Below, in pieces: positions 9,368 to 17,415 of a stretch of DNA of 64,000 nt; the stretch's first letter is position 1, and every line of letters starts with the position of its first letter. The stretch spans positions 310,001 to 374,000 of the forward strand of contig NZ_CALPCN010000002.1 in NCBI RefSeq assembly GCF_943193045.1, written 5' to 3'. Below the pieces are notes generated by a model. The model ran no database searches. It had not been told where the DNA came from and saw only the letters and a program-made list of their open reading frames with translations. This stretch comes from Pumilibacter muris. GTDB lineage: Bacteria; Bacillota; Clostridia; Christensenellales; Pumilibacteraceae. The translations under genes and the position numbers were made by a program.

Positions 9368-10641
9368 TTCACTTCTTCCGTAATGCCGCCGCAATCAAGC
9401 GATTTATCCGCCGCGTAAACCGTTAAATGTCCGTTCACCGAATCTTCGAGCACCGTTGCGGAAATGGAACGAGGCAAGCCGAGTTCCATATTAACAAAAT
9501 CGTTCACAAGCCTGCTGTCGCCGCCGCTGTGTCCGTCGCCCGCTTCCACACCCGTAATTTCTTCTATTCTCTCGTTATACAGGCAGTTGGCGGGGTTATA
9601 AGTGCGCACGGCAAAGCGGTTGTCTTCCAAAAACCCTTGAATTTCGCCTTTGGTGCCTATAATATGTATGTTTCTGCCGGGCCTCGCAACGCCCGACACC
9701 ATGCTGTGAGTTGCTATCACGCCGTTTTCAAACTCCAAAATAAACGCCTGCCTATCCACTATGTCGGCATCCGTCTTATAAATACACCGCCCCATAGGAT
9801 TATCGGCTTTCAAAGATTTTATTTTTTCGTCGCGCGTTATATCTTCGTATTTTTTGTTAAATTCCGTGAACATGTACTGGCTGAAATACTCGTTGTCTAT
9901 AAGTAGTTTTTTGCACGAATATGGGCATTCCTCTTCTATAACGCAATCGTTGAGGCAGCGCGTTCCCGCCCCTGCGGGCGCGTTCTTTTCTATAAAATAG
10001 TGTCTGCCGCCGAAACTCGCAACCTTTTTAGGCTTTGAGCCGCTGTTAAACCAACACAAAAGGTCGGCGTCGTGGCAACACTTTGCAAGAAGCATCGACG
10101 AACCGCATTTTTTGCGGTTGTTCCATTTTCCGCGAATATACGAAGCGGACGAATGAGCCACGCCCACCATTTCGTTAGTTTCTATTTCCACAACGTCGCC
10201 GATTTCGCCGCTCAGCATTATTTGCTTAATTTTAAGATAAAACGGCGTATAGCGCAAAACGTGACAAATCATAACTTTGCAACCGTGCGCGTCGGCAACG
10301 CGTTTGAGTTCCAAAAGTTCTTCTCTGTTGTTCGTTATGGGCTTTTCCAAAAGCATGTCGTAGCCGAGCTTTAAAAAAGGAATCGCCGTTTTAATATGCA
10401 ACTCGTCCATAGTCGCGTTTATAACGGCGTCGGCTATTTTTCCGAGCTTTAAGCATTCGGACATGTCGGCATACAGAACGTCGTCGGAAAGCGAAAACAT
10501 TTCTTTCGCAAGCGCTCTCCTAAACGGATTCGGGTCTATAACCGCCCTAACATTTAACCTATCGGGATGAGCGAGCGCATATTTCGTATATGCAACCGCT
10601 CTGTCGCCGAAGCCCACCACTACAACGCTTACCGCTTCCAT
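9364..10641 (-). CDS. Gfo/Idh/MocA family NAD(P)-dependent oxidoreductase
   Basis: 425 residues from the ATG at 10641, which has CAGGAG eight bases upstream; an in-frame start at 10734 lies upstream of the promoter and is rejected. The N-terminal Rossmann fold has VVVVGFGDRA, and the family EKP motif appears as LLEKPITNN. The C-terminal domain includes a Cys cluster (RCLNDC...EECPYSC) common in a branch of this family. Such enzymes oxidise or epimerise sugars and sugar acids. It is the first gene of locus B and overlaps the rhamnosidase gene by four bases, so its substrate is probably a sugar released by that enzyme (inference). Locus A has no counterpart. Confidence 0.88.
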   Translation of the reverse strand: MEAVSVVVVGFGDRAVAYTKYALAHPDRLNVRAVIDPNPFRRALAKEMFSLSDDVLYADMSECLKLGKIADAVINATMDELHIKTAIPFLKLGYDMLLEKPITNNREELLELKRVADAHGCKVMICHVLRYTPFYLKIKQIMLSGEIGDVVEIETNEMVGVAHSSASYIRGKWNNRKKCGSSMLLAKCCHDADLLCWFNSGSKPKKVASFGGRHYFIEKNAPAGAGTRCLNDCVIEEECPYSCKKLLIDNEYFSQYMFTEFNKKYEDITRDEKIKSLKADNPMGRCIYKTDADIVDRQAFILEFENGVIATHSMVSGVARPGRNIHIIGTKGEIQGFLEDNRFAVRTYNPANCLYNERIEEITGVEAGDGHSGGDSRLVNDFVNMELGLPRSISATVLEDSVNGHLTVYAADKSLDCGGITEEVK

Positions 10642-10698
10642 ATTTCTGCTCCTGTACGCAAATTTTCCAACTTTTTTCAAGTTTAGCTTTATAAGACA

Positions 10699-10727
10699 AT
10701 TATATATTACTTTTGCAGTAAAAACAA
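10699..10727 (-). promoter_or_regulatory. Sigma-A promoter of glycan locus B
   Basis: On the minus strand, TTGTTT (10727-10722) and TATAAT (10704-10699) are separated by exactly 17 bases. Transcription would start near 10692, about 50 bases upstream of the oxidoreductase ATG. Confidence 0.75.
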
Positions 10728-10817
10728 TGGACAAAAGCGCAACAGAATTACGTTTTTACGCACTAAAATAAGCGCCTTTTTATTGCAAAACACGTCGATT
10801 CATTCCGTAATAACGCA

Positions 10818-10860
10818 ATAAAAAAACCGAACGGTTAAACTCGCTCGGTTCTTATTGTTT
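10818..10860 (-). terminator. Intrinsic terminator after rhaB
   Basis: AACCGA (10825-10830) and TCGGTT (10845-10850) form a short stem. On the minus strand it is followed by a T-rich stretch (the A-run at 10818-10826 of the plus strand). Confidence 0.55.
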
Positions 10861-10880
10861 TGTTTATTCGTTTTATGTAC

Positions 10881-10987
10881 GGGACTGCTTCGCTACGCTC
10901 GCAGTGACAAGTAAGTTATATCGTTGCGAGGCAACGTAGCAATCTCGCTCTATGTTTGGGAATGCTTTGCCATGCTCGTAGCGACAA
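10881..10987. repeat. Two copies of a dispersed GGATTGC-type repeat
   Basis: 10881-10910 and 10958-10987 are variants of one unit of about 30 bases with the shape GGGA-TGCTTCGC-ACGCTCGCA-TGACAA, 77 bases apart. Related units occur at 13838-13980, 37519-37566, 45157-45191, 46257-46284 and 56378-56463. Confidence 0.7.
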
Positions 10988-10992
10988 GGAAG

Positions 10993-12393
10993 TTACTCGG
11001 GCAAATATTCTTTCAACTCAACGCTGTTTTTCACAATTTTGCGCGCGGCGGAAAGGTCTTTTATCGCTTTTAGCGCTATCAACTGCACGGCGGCGTTGCC
11101 TATAACGGTGGCTTCGCTCGGTCCCGCATACACGGGAAGCTTTGTTGCCGACGCGGTAAGGCGACACAAAAGGGTGGCGTTTATTCCCCCGCCTATCATG
11201 TGAATCGCGCTCTTTTTGCCCGTTAGTTTAACGAGCCCGTCGGTTGCAACGCGGTAACATTCGGCAATACTGTCGTAAATCGAGCGGGCTATTTGCCCTA
11301 TTCCTTCGGGCGCGGGCAAGTTTCTGCTAATAAACCACTTACGCACCTTTTCGGGCATGTCGCCGGGATACATGAATTCGTCGTCGTTCACGTCGAATAT
11401 AAATTTTCCGCCCTCTTCTTTTTCGGCAAGCGCGGCAATTTCGCCGTAGCCGAGCGAATGCCCTTGCTTATCCCAAGTGCGCTTGCTTTCGTTTATAATC
11501 CACAAGCCCATTATATTTTGCAAATAGCGAATAGTTCTGTCGTGCCCTATTTCGTTGGTGTAGTCGGGGCAAGAGAACAGCGGCTTATTTAGTTCGGTGC
11601 CGAGCAAACTCCAAGTGCCGCAACTTATGTATTCGAAGTTGTTTTCGGTCGAGGGGACGGATACGACAGCCGACGCGGTGTCGTGGCAGCAAACTGCGAT
11701 TACGGGCACGGGTTCAACCTGCAACTCCTCGCACACTTCGCGGCTGAGCATTCCGTAGGTGCTTCCGCTATCCACGATTTCGGGGAAAAGCGAACGCTTT
11801 AATCCGAGCTTATCTATAAGCCCCCACGCCCAGTCGCCGGTGCGCGGGTCAACGAGCTGCCCCGTAGAGGCGATTGTGCGTTCGCACACTTTCGCACCCG
11901 TAAGGAAATACGCGAACAAATCGGGAACCATAATAAATTTATCTGCGCGTTCGTAGTCTTGCGGGCAATACTTTTTAACGTACATAAGTTGATATATTGT
12001 GTTAAAATCAAGGAACTGTATTCCCGTTGTGGCGTAAATTTCGTCTTTGGGAACGATTTTAAACACTTCTTCTTGCATGCGCTCCGTTCTGCGGTCGCGG
12101 TAGTGCACGGGGTTAGAAAGCATTTTGCCGTTTTCGTCTATTAGCGCAAAATCCACGCCCCAAGTGTCTATTCCTATCGAGTCGAAGCCGCCTTTGAGCT
12201 TAGCTTTAACAATTCCCGTTTTCAGCTCGTGATACAGCCTTAAAATATCCCAGTAAAGAACTCCGTTTATCTGAACGGGGCTGTTATCGAAACGGTGCAA
12301 TTCCTCTATGTCTATTTTATTTCCGTCGAAAGAACAAAGCATCGCTCTGCCGCTTGTGGCGCCGAAATCGAGCGCCAAAACTCTCTTGTTCAT
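10993..12393 (-). CDS. rhaB: Rhamnulokinase
   Basis: 466 residues, the normal RhaB length. It belongs to the FGGY carbohydrate kinases: the ATPase-fold start RVLALDFGATSGRAM, the substrate-site motif GIDTWGVDFALID, HYRDRRTERM, and late MIGGGINATLLCRLTA. It phosphorylates L-rhamnulose to L-rhamnulose 1-phosphate in the cytoplasm. It lies 70 bases downstream of rhaA, with a terminator-like hairpin in between that may lower its expression. RhaD aldolase, the next step, is not encoded in this window. Upstream of the locus B promoter, it links rhamnoside hydrolysis to central metabolism. Confidence 0.96.
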   Translation of the reverse strand: MNKRVLALDFGATSGRAMLCSFDGNKIDIEELHRFDNSPVQINGVLYWDILRLYHELKTGIVKAKLKGGFDSIGIDTWGVDFALIDENGKMLSNPVHYRDRRTERMQEEVFKIVPKDEIYATTGIQFLDFNTIYQLMYVKKYCPQDYERADKFIMVPDLFAYFLTGAKVCERTIASTGQLVDPRTGDWAWGLIDKLGLKRSLFPEIVDSGSTYGMLSREVCEELQVEPVPVIAVCCHDTASAVVSVPSTENNFEYISCGTWSLLGTELNKPLFSCPDYTNEIGHDRTIRYLQNIMGLWIINESKRTWDKQGHSLGYGEIAALAEKEEGGKFIFDVNDDEFMYPGDMPEKVRKWFISRNLPAPEGIGQIARSIYDSIAECYRVATDGLVKLTGKKSAIHMIGGGINATLLCRLTASATKLPVYAGPSEATVIGNAAVQLIALKAIKDLSAARKIVKNSVELKEYLPE

Positions 12394-12415
12394 ATTGTCT
12401 CCTTATAAAAACGAA

Positions 12416-12436
12416 ATGCGGGCGGTTTGCCCGCAT
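12416..12436 (-). terminator. Terminator or attenuator between rhaA and rhaB
   Basis: ATGCGGGC (12416-12423) and GCCCGCAT (12429-12436) form a perfect eight-pair stem with a five-base loop. On the minus strand TTTCGTTTTT follows. Because rhaB starts only 23 bases further on and has no visible promoter of its own, partial read-through is likely. Confidence 0.65.
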
Positions 12437-12463
12437 TCCTGCGTCTTTTTAATTTGTTTAATA

Positions 12464-13720
12464 TTAGCGTTTGGAAATGTATTTCGCGGTGTAGTCGCGC
12501 ACCGAAGTAAGCCAATCCTTTCCTACGGGAACGCCCGCCTTTAAGCAAGCCATATCCCAAACGGCGTTGAACGGAAGCGCTTTCGCCTCTTCGCTGAGCG
12601 CCAAACGCTCCGAAAAGTCGCCCTTTCTTTCGGCAGCTTTAATCATATCGGTGGGTTCCAAAATGGCGCGGAGCATGGCGCGAGCTGCGGCGCGCATACC
12701 GATAGCCGACGCATACACGCGGTTTATGCTCGCGTCGAAGTAGTCGAGCCCGATATGAAGTTTGCCGAGAACGTCGGCGCGCTTAGCTTCGGTCATAATC
12801 GAAGAAAGCGTGTCGTCGTCTATAACAACGTGGTCGCTGTCCCAGCGAACGCCGCGACTTATGTGCAAAAGTATGTCGTTAAAGAAATATTTAAGAGCGC
12901 TGAACTTGTCGGAAATCTGTTCGGTGGGATGATAGTGTCCCGAATCGAGGCAGATGCCCAAATTGTGTTTAAGAGCGTAAGCCAAATAAAAATCGTAGCT
13001 GCCGCACACGAAGCACTCGGTGCCTATGCCGAAAAGTTTTCCTTCGAGTGCATCGACAAGGTGTTTGCGGTCGTAGTTCTTTTCAAAGCCTTTATCGAGG
13101 CTGTCTATTAAAAGTTCGCGGTAATACGAGCGGTCGGCGGGATTGTCTTTGAGTCCGTCGGGAATCCATGTGTTGAGCACACAAACGTCGTTGAGCTTTT
13201 TGCCGATGTTATACGCGATTTCGCGGCTCGTCTTTAAATGCTCAATCCAAAAATCGCGCACTTCTTTTTTGGGCGAGGTGAGCGACAGCGTGCCGTCCAT
13301 CATCTTGTGAGCGAAGAACGAGCCGTTATAATCTATGCCCGCGTTGTTCTCTTTCGCCCAATCAATCCACTTTTCGAAAGCGGTAACGTCGAGCTTTTCG
13401 CGGCTCGTCGGTTTTTTGGGTTCGGCATACACCGAATGCAGATTTATCTTTTTGCCGCTCGGCGTAAGCGAGAGCACATAGGCGAGGTCTTGCTTAACCT
13501 CTTCGGCATTGCGTGCCGCGCCGGGATAGTTTCCCGTTACAACGTTTTGGCTTTCCGCTTGCCCCTCTTCGAATCCTTTAATATCGTCAACCTGCCAGCA
13601 ATGAAGCGATATGCGGGTTGAGCGCAATTCCTCTATAGCTTTGTCGGTGTCCACCCCGAAATCTTTATACGCCTCTTTCGCAAGGTCGTAGGCGTTCAAA
13701 ATCTTATTGTCGTTTGCCAT
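12464..13720 (-). CDS. rhaA: L-rhamnose isomerase
   Basis: 418 residues, the usual RhaA length. Recognised from ISLHCWQVDDIKGFE near the N-terminus, the metal-site region GICLDSGHYHPTEQISDKFSAL and WDSDHVVIDDD. It converts L-rhamnose to L-rhamnulose in the cytoplasm with a divalent metal (Mn2+ in known members). GGAGG precedes the ATG, and a promoter with a 17-base spacer lies at 13761-13789. Together with rhaB it forms the start of rhamnose catabolism next to the GH78-type gene of locus B. Confidence 0.97.
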   Translation of the reverse strand: MANDNKILNAYDLAKEAYKDFGVDTDKAIEELRSTRISLHCWQVDDIKGFEEGQAESQNVVTGNYPGAARNAEEVKQDLAYVLSLTPSGKKINLHSVYAEPKKPTSREKLDVTAFEKWIDWAKENNAGIDYNGSFFAHKMMDGTLSLTSPKKEVRDFWIEHLKTSREIAYNIGKKLNDVCVLNTWIPDGLKDNPADRSYYRELLIDSLDKGFEKNYDRKHLVDALEGKLFGIGTECFVCGSYDFYLAYALKHNLGICLDSGHYHPTEQISDKFSALKYFFNDILLHISRGVRWDSDHVVIDDDTLSSIMTEAKRADVLGKLHIGLDYFDASINRVYASAIGMRAAARAMLRAILEPTDMIKAAERKGDFSERLALSEEAKALPFNAVWDMACLKAGVPVGKDWLTSVRDYTAKYISKR

Positions 13721-13760
13721 TTTTTTGCCTCCGTGTTTATGCGGTATTTATTGTATATTC

Positions 13761-13789
13761 ATTGTATCACAAGAAACAAACTTTGGCAA
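13761..13789 (-). promoter_or_regulatory. Sigma-A promoter of rhaA
   Basis: Minus strand TTGCCA (13789-13784), 17-base spacer, TACAAT (13766-13761). The predicted leader is about 35 bases and includes the GGAGG ribosome binding site. Confidence 0.8.
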
Positions 13790-13837
13790 CTGAAAAACGT
13801 AGGTTTTATTGCCCGCTTCCGTTGTTTTTTTTGTTTT

Positions 13838-13980
13838 TATGTGGGATTCGGGAGTGCGCTCGCATAAGACCGTTTCGCTTGCAATGACAGTTCGCTTGTC
13901 ATTGCGCGCAACGAACGAATGTTAGTGACGCGGCAATCTCCGCTCTACGCTTGGGATTGCTTCGCTAAGTTCGCAATGAC
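13838..13980. repeat. Cluster of dispersed GGATTGC-type repeats with an internal hairpin
   Basis: This stretch holds a perfect nine-pair inverted repeat, GCAATGACA (13881-13889) with TGTCATTGC (13897-13905), and a GGGATTGCTTCGC unit at 13953-13980. It also has a GTTAGTGACGCGGCAATCTC segment (from about 13921) that is repeated identically near 56440. Confidence 0.7.
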
Positions 13981-13997
13981 ATGGGAAGCACCGTTCG

Positions 13998-14696
13998 CTA
14001 CGCTCGCGGCAACACGGGAAAAAAACGGTTTTTCAGTTCCGCTTTTCGCTCGGGCGGTATTCTGAAACTTTCGCGCGCTTTTTGCACGGTTTTGCGCACT
14101 ATAAAGTTGTTGAACGTTCCTCTTTCCAAAAACGCGAACGTTTCGTCGTAAAACTTTACGAGCGCAACGCTCAGCCCCCAAGCTATTCCCATATTCACAT
14201 AATATTTATCGCACTGCATTTTTTCGTACAGCCCGAACACGGTAGGCAAATATTCGGGAGTAAGGCAATAGCTCATTAAAAACACAACCATAAACCTGCG
14301 CTCGTATTCGGGCGCTTCAACCAAACGCGCATATCGACTTAAAAATAAGTCGCGGTATTTTCCGAGTTCTTTAAAAGCTCCCACCGTCATATCCACATGC
14401 GCCCAATTATCGAACAGCGGCAAAACCTTGTCGAGCCGTGCGAATTTTTCCTCAATAGGCATTTTCTTTGCAAAAGAAAATGCGAGCGAATACAAAAGTA
14501 TTTGCTCGTAATTTTCAAGCTTATACGAATCGAAAAAATTTTCGGGCTCGCGCGCTATGACTTTTGCGAGCCCTTTTAATTGCGGCGCGCGCACTCCGAG
14601 CATTTTCAAATTCGAATTAACTATTTTCGCGTTAAACTCTTTGTATTCAGCGTCGGCAAGAGACAAAAGTTTTGCGTCTATTTCTTCGTTAGTCAT
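13998..14696 (-). CDS. DNA alkylation repair protein, AlkD-like
   Basis: 232 residues, made almost entirely of helices in HEAT-like repeats. Recognised from the AlkD family pattern: MLGVRAPQLKGLAK, FDNWAHVDMTVGAF, ERRFMVVFLMSYCL, YVNMGIAWGLSVALVKFY and FIVRKTVQKARESFRI. AlkD enzymes are DNA glycosylases removing bulky or positively charged alkylated bases. The WGLSVAL region is where family members carry key Trp and Asp residues; an equivalent catalytic Asp is not obvious, so activity is not certain. It starts 28 bases after the degV stop and may be read from the fab-acc operon. Confidence 0.85.
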   Translation of the reverse strand: MTNEEIDAKLLSLADAEYKEFNAKIVNSNLKMLGVRAPQLKGLAKVIAREPENFFDSYKLENYEQILLYSLAFSFAKKMPIEEKFARLDKVLPLFDNWAHVDMTVGAFKELGKYRDLFLSRYARLVEAPEYERRFMVVFLMSYCLTPEYLPTVFGLYEKMQCDKYYVNMGIAWGLSVALVKFYDETFAFLERGTFNNFIVRKTVQKARESFRIPPERKAELKNRFFPVLPRA

Positions 14697-14724
14697 AATT
14701 TACGATTCCTAAGTAAAGGCGATT

Positions 14725-15531
14725 TTATCTGCCTATATATGAAATTCCTATTGCCCCTTCTCCGACGTGCACCGTCAGCACGGGTCCCACAGTGCGCAAA
14801 TGGATTTTAACGTGAGGGAAACGCGCCGAAAGAGCGGATTCCACGCGGGTTGTGTCGGCTCCCTCCGATTTCATAAGAAAAATGCGTCTTGCCGAATCGG
14901 GCACCGCCGAAACGAGCGCGTCTATTCTCGGCTTTATTCCGCGCACGTTGCTCACAAACTGTATGCTGTCCACAAGCGTTAGAATGGGGCGAGTGTTAAG
15001 AGTTGTGTTTGCCGACTTGCTCGCAACGAGCCTGCCTCCTTTTTTGAGAGGTTCGAGCGACTCCACAGTGAAAACCGTTCCGATTTTACTCTTTATTCCT
15101 TCGAGGTTGTTGCAAATTTCTTCGAGCGTAAGTCCGCCCACAAGCATATTCACGGCTTCGTCAACAAGCAAATGAAGTCCTCCGTTTACCGTACCCGAAT
15201 TTATTACGCGCACGCTTTTGCCGAACGGCTCCGCCGCTTTAACTGCGCTCGAATAGGTGCCGCTGAGCGCGCTCGAAAGAGTTATGCAAAGCACCTCGCC
15301 GCCGTTTTGCGTCAGTTCCTCGAAAATGCGTGAAAACGCGAACGGCGCGGGCTGACTCGTTTTAAGATGCTTTCCGCGCATTTTTTCCGCAAAATTGCCG
15401 TTCTCGCCGCGAGGCTGCTCGCTGTACGGAATTCCGCTTATAAGATAAGCCAAGCTCACCAAGCGAATGTTTCTGCTTTCCGCCTCCGCGCGCGAATACC
15501 CTACTGAAGTGTCGGTTACAATGGTAATCAT
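14725..15531 (-). CDS. DegV family fatty-acid-binding protein
   Basis: 268 residues. Recognised from the N-terminal ITIVTDTSVGYSRAEAESRNI, LKTSQPAPFAFSRIFEEL and VLCITLSSALSGTYSSAVKAA, all DegV signatures. DegV-like FakB proteins bind a fatty acid in the cytoplasm and present it to the FakA kinase; FakA is not in the window. It is the gene after accA (33-base gap) at the end of the fatty acid operon, a position that supports a role with acyl chains. Confidence 0.92.
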   Translation of the reverse strand: MITIVTDTSVGYSRAEAESRNIRLVSLAYLISGIPYSEQPRGENGNFAEKMRGKHLKTSQPAPFAFSRIFEELTQNGGEVLCITLSSALSGTYSSAVKAAEPFGKSVRVINSGTVNGGLHLLVDEAVNMLVGGLTLEEICNNLEGIKSKIGTVFTVESLEPLKKGGRLVASKSANTTLNTRPILTLVDSIQFVSNVRGIKPRIDALVSAVPDSARRIFLMKSEGADTTRVESALSARFPHVKIHLRTVGPVLTVHVGEGAIGISYIGR

Positions 15532-15564
15532 ATTACGCTTTTATTCCTCTTTTAGTCCCTATTT

Positions 15565-16419
15565 CTAAAACGCTCTGAAACGCTTGTATCTTTCGGCAAC
15601 AAGTTGTTCAACGGGCACCGCCGCTTTCTTTTTGAAAAATTCCGCTATGTCGGATTTAAGCGCCGCAAAATACCCGTCGGAAAAATCCTTTTCCTCTATA
15701 ACACGCTCTACGGCTTTCTTTTTTAAAAGCTCGGGCGCCGTAAGCTTTAAAGCCTCCGCCGCTTCGCGCACCTTAGACGAATCTTTATACAGAATAGACG
15801 CGCAGCCTTCGGGCGATATAACCGAATAAGTGGAAGTCTCTGTTATCCACACTTCGTCGGCAACCGCAAGCCCCAAAGCCCCGCCGCTTCCGCCCTCGCC
15901 TATAAACAGGCTAAGTACCGGCACTTTAAGCCCCGCCATTTTCATAAGATTAACCGCAATCGCTTCAGCTTCACCGCGTTCTTCCGCGCCTATGCCGCAA
16001 GCCGCGCCCGACGTATCCACAATGTTTAGCACGGGGCGATTAAATTTTTCGGCTTGTTTCATCAGTCTTAACGCTTTGCGGTAGCCTTCGGGCGACGCTC
16101 CGCCGAAATTGTGTTTTATTTTATCGGCTGTGTCTACGCCCTTTTCTATTCCTATAACGGTAACGGGCATACCGCCTATTCTTCCTATTCCGCCTATTAT
16201 CGCGGCGTCGTCGGCAAACCCTCTGTCGCCGTGAAGCTCTATAAATCCGTCTACTATGCCCGCAATATATTTAACTGCGGTAGGGCGCGTTTTATCGCGA
16301 CTGCGACAAACTATTTCGTAAGGCGTAAGTTCTTTTTGCTCGGGAGCAACGCTTTCGAGCGCCGCTTTCTTTTTATCCGCATTTGCGGGCGTCTTTTTAT
16401 TGTCTGTTTTCGCCGCCAT
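15565..16419 (-). CDS. accA: Acetyl-CoA carboxylase carboxyltransferase subunit alpha
   Basis: 284 residues, slightly shorter than the E. coli protein. Recognised from ELHGDRGFADDAAIIGGIGRI, NFGGASPEGYRKALRLMK and the oxyanion-site stretch FIGEGGSGGALGLAVADEVW. With AccD it transfers CO2 from carboxybiotin to acetyl-CoA, giving malonyl-CoA. The first 40 residues are Lys/Ala-rich and poorly conserved. The start overlaps the end of accD by 23 bases, so the two subunits are probably coupled in translation. Confidence 0.96.
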   Translation of the reverse strand: MAAKTDNKKTPANADKKKAALESVAPEQKELTPYEIVCRSRDKTRPTAVKYIAGIVDGFIELHGDRGFADDAAIIGGIGRIGGMPVTVIGIEKGVDTADKIKHNFGGASPEGYRKALRLMKQAEKFNRPVLNIVDTSGAACGIGAEERGEAEAIAVNLMKMAGLKVPVLSLFIGEGGSGGALGLAVADEVWITETSTYSVISPEGCASILYKDSSKVREAAEALKLTAPELLKKKAVERVIEEKDFSDGYFAALKSDIAEFFKKKAAVPVEQLVAERYKRFRAF

Positions 16420-17290
16420 TTTCAGCTCCTCCCGTGTGCAATGCCAAAATTTCGCCGAGTTTCGTTTTCATTTCGGTTCGCTTAACGATTAAATCCACAT
16501 AGCCCTTTTGTTGCAAAAATTCCGCCCTCTGAAAGCCCGCAGGCAATTTCTGCCTAATAGTTTGCTCTATAACGCGCGGGCCCGCAAAACCTATAAGAGC
16601 GTCGGGTTCCGCTAAAATAATGTCGCCGAGAAACGCGAACGACGCCGACACGCCGCCCGTAGTGGGGTTGGTGAGCACGGGAACGTATAAAAGCCCCGCG
16701 TCATTATGCTTGCCCACAGCCGCGCTCGTTTTAGCCATTTGCATTAGCGACGTTATTCCCTCTTGCATGCGCGCGCCGCCGGAAAGAGCGAATCCCACCA
16801 CAGGATAGCGGTGAAGCGTTGCGTATTCGAATATTCTCGTAATTCTTTCGCCTACGGCGTATCCCATGCTGCCCATCATAAAGCGGTGGTCCATTGCGAA
16901 AACGGCAACGTACATTCCCGACAGACGCAAAACGCCCACAATCGCGCCTTCGGTTTCGCCGCTTTCCGCCCTCGCCTTTTCAAGCTTATCCGAATAGCCC
17001 GGAAAATCCGCGTCGGCGGGAGTTACAACTTCGGAAAACATTTCAACGAATTCGCCGTCGTCGGCAAGCGCGGCAAGCCGCTCTCTCGCGCCTATTTTAA
17101 AATGATAGCCGCATTTGGGGCACACTTTCATGTTTGCGTCAAGCTCGCTCGAAAGCAAAATCTGCCGGCACTTTTCGCATCGTACCGACACTTTTTCGGG
17201 CACCGCAGGCTTACTTCCGTCGGCGCCGCCTTCGAGCTCTATTTTGGGTTTGCGGAAAAATATTTTCCGTATTGTTTCTTCGAATCCCAT
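16397..17290 (-). CDS. accD: Acetyl-CoA carboxylase carboxyltransferase subunit beta
   Basis: 297 residues. The N-terminus has the AccD zinc ribbon: CEKCRQILL and, 16 residues on, CPKCGYHFKIG. The crotonase-like domain follows with MDHRFMMGSMGYAVGERI, SGGARMQEGITSLMQMAKTSAA and PTTGGVSASFAFLGD. It forms the carboxyltransferase with AccA. The gene sits 125 bases after accC and overlaps accA. Confidence 0.97.
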   Translation of the reverse strand: MGFEETIRKIFFRKPKIELEGGADGSKPAVPEKVSVRCEKCRQILLSSELDANMKVCPKCGYHFKIGARERLAALADDGEFVEMFSEVVTPADADFPGYSDKLEKARAESGETEGAIVGVLRLSGMYVAVFAMDHRFMMGSMGYAVGERITRIFEYATLHRYPVVGFALSGGARMQEGITSLMQMAKTSAAVGKHNDAGLLYVPVLTNPTTGGVSASFAFLGDIILAEPDALIGFAGPRVIEQTIRQKLPAGFQRAEFLQQKGYVDLIVKRTEMKTKLGEILALHTGGAENGGENRQ

Positions 17291-17415
17291 TCTTATATCC
17301 TTTTATATATTCCGACTAACGCTCGAATGCCCGTCGGAATTTTCTTTTTTATTTATTTACGAACGTCCGGTTTTTTGCGGTTTGCGCTATAGACCGCAAT
17401 TTTACCCGCAAACGG

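Larger units (their letters stand above)
10642..10992. other. Intergenic region between rhaB and glycan locus B
   Basis: 351 bases without a gene. It contains the locus B promoter (10699-10727), a terminator for rhaB (10818-10860) and two copies of a dispersed GGGA-TGCTT type repeat (10881-10910 and 10958-10987). Confidence 0.7.

Noticed and set aside
7991-9418. A 475-codon open frame on the plus strand over the GH78-type gene
   Set aside because: Antisense shadow with no motif, whereas the minus strand carries clear GH78 signatures.
10642-10734. Longer N-terminus for the Gfo/Idh/MocA oxidoreductase
   Set aside because: The extra codons include the -10 box of the promoter, and a good ribosome binding site serves the ATG at 10641.
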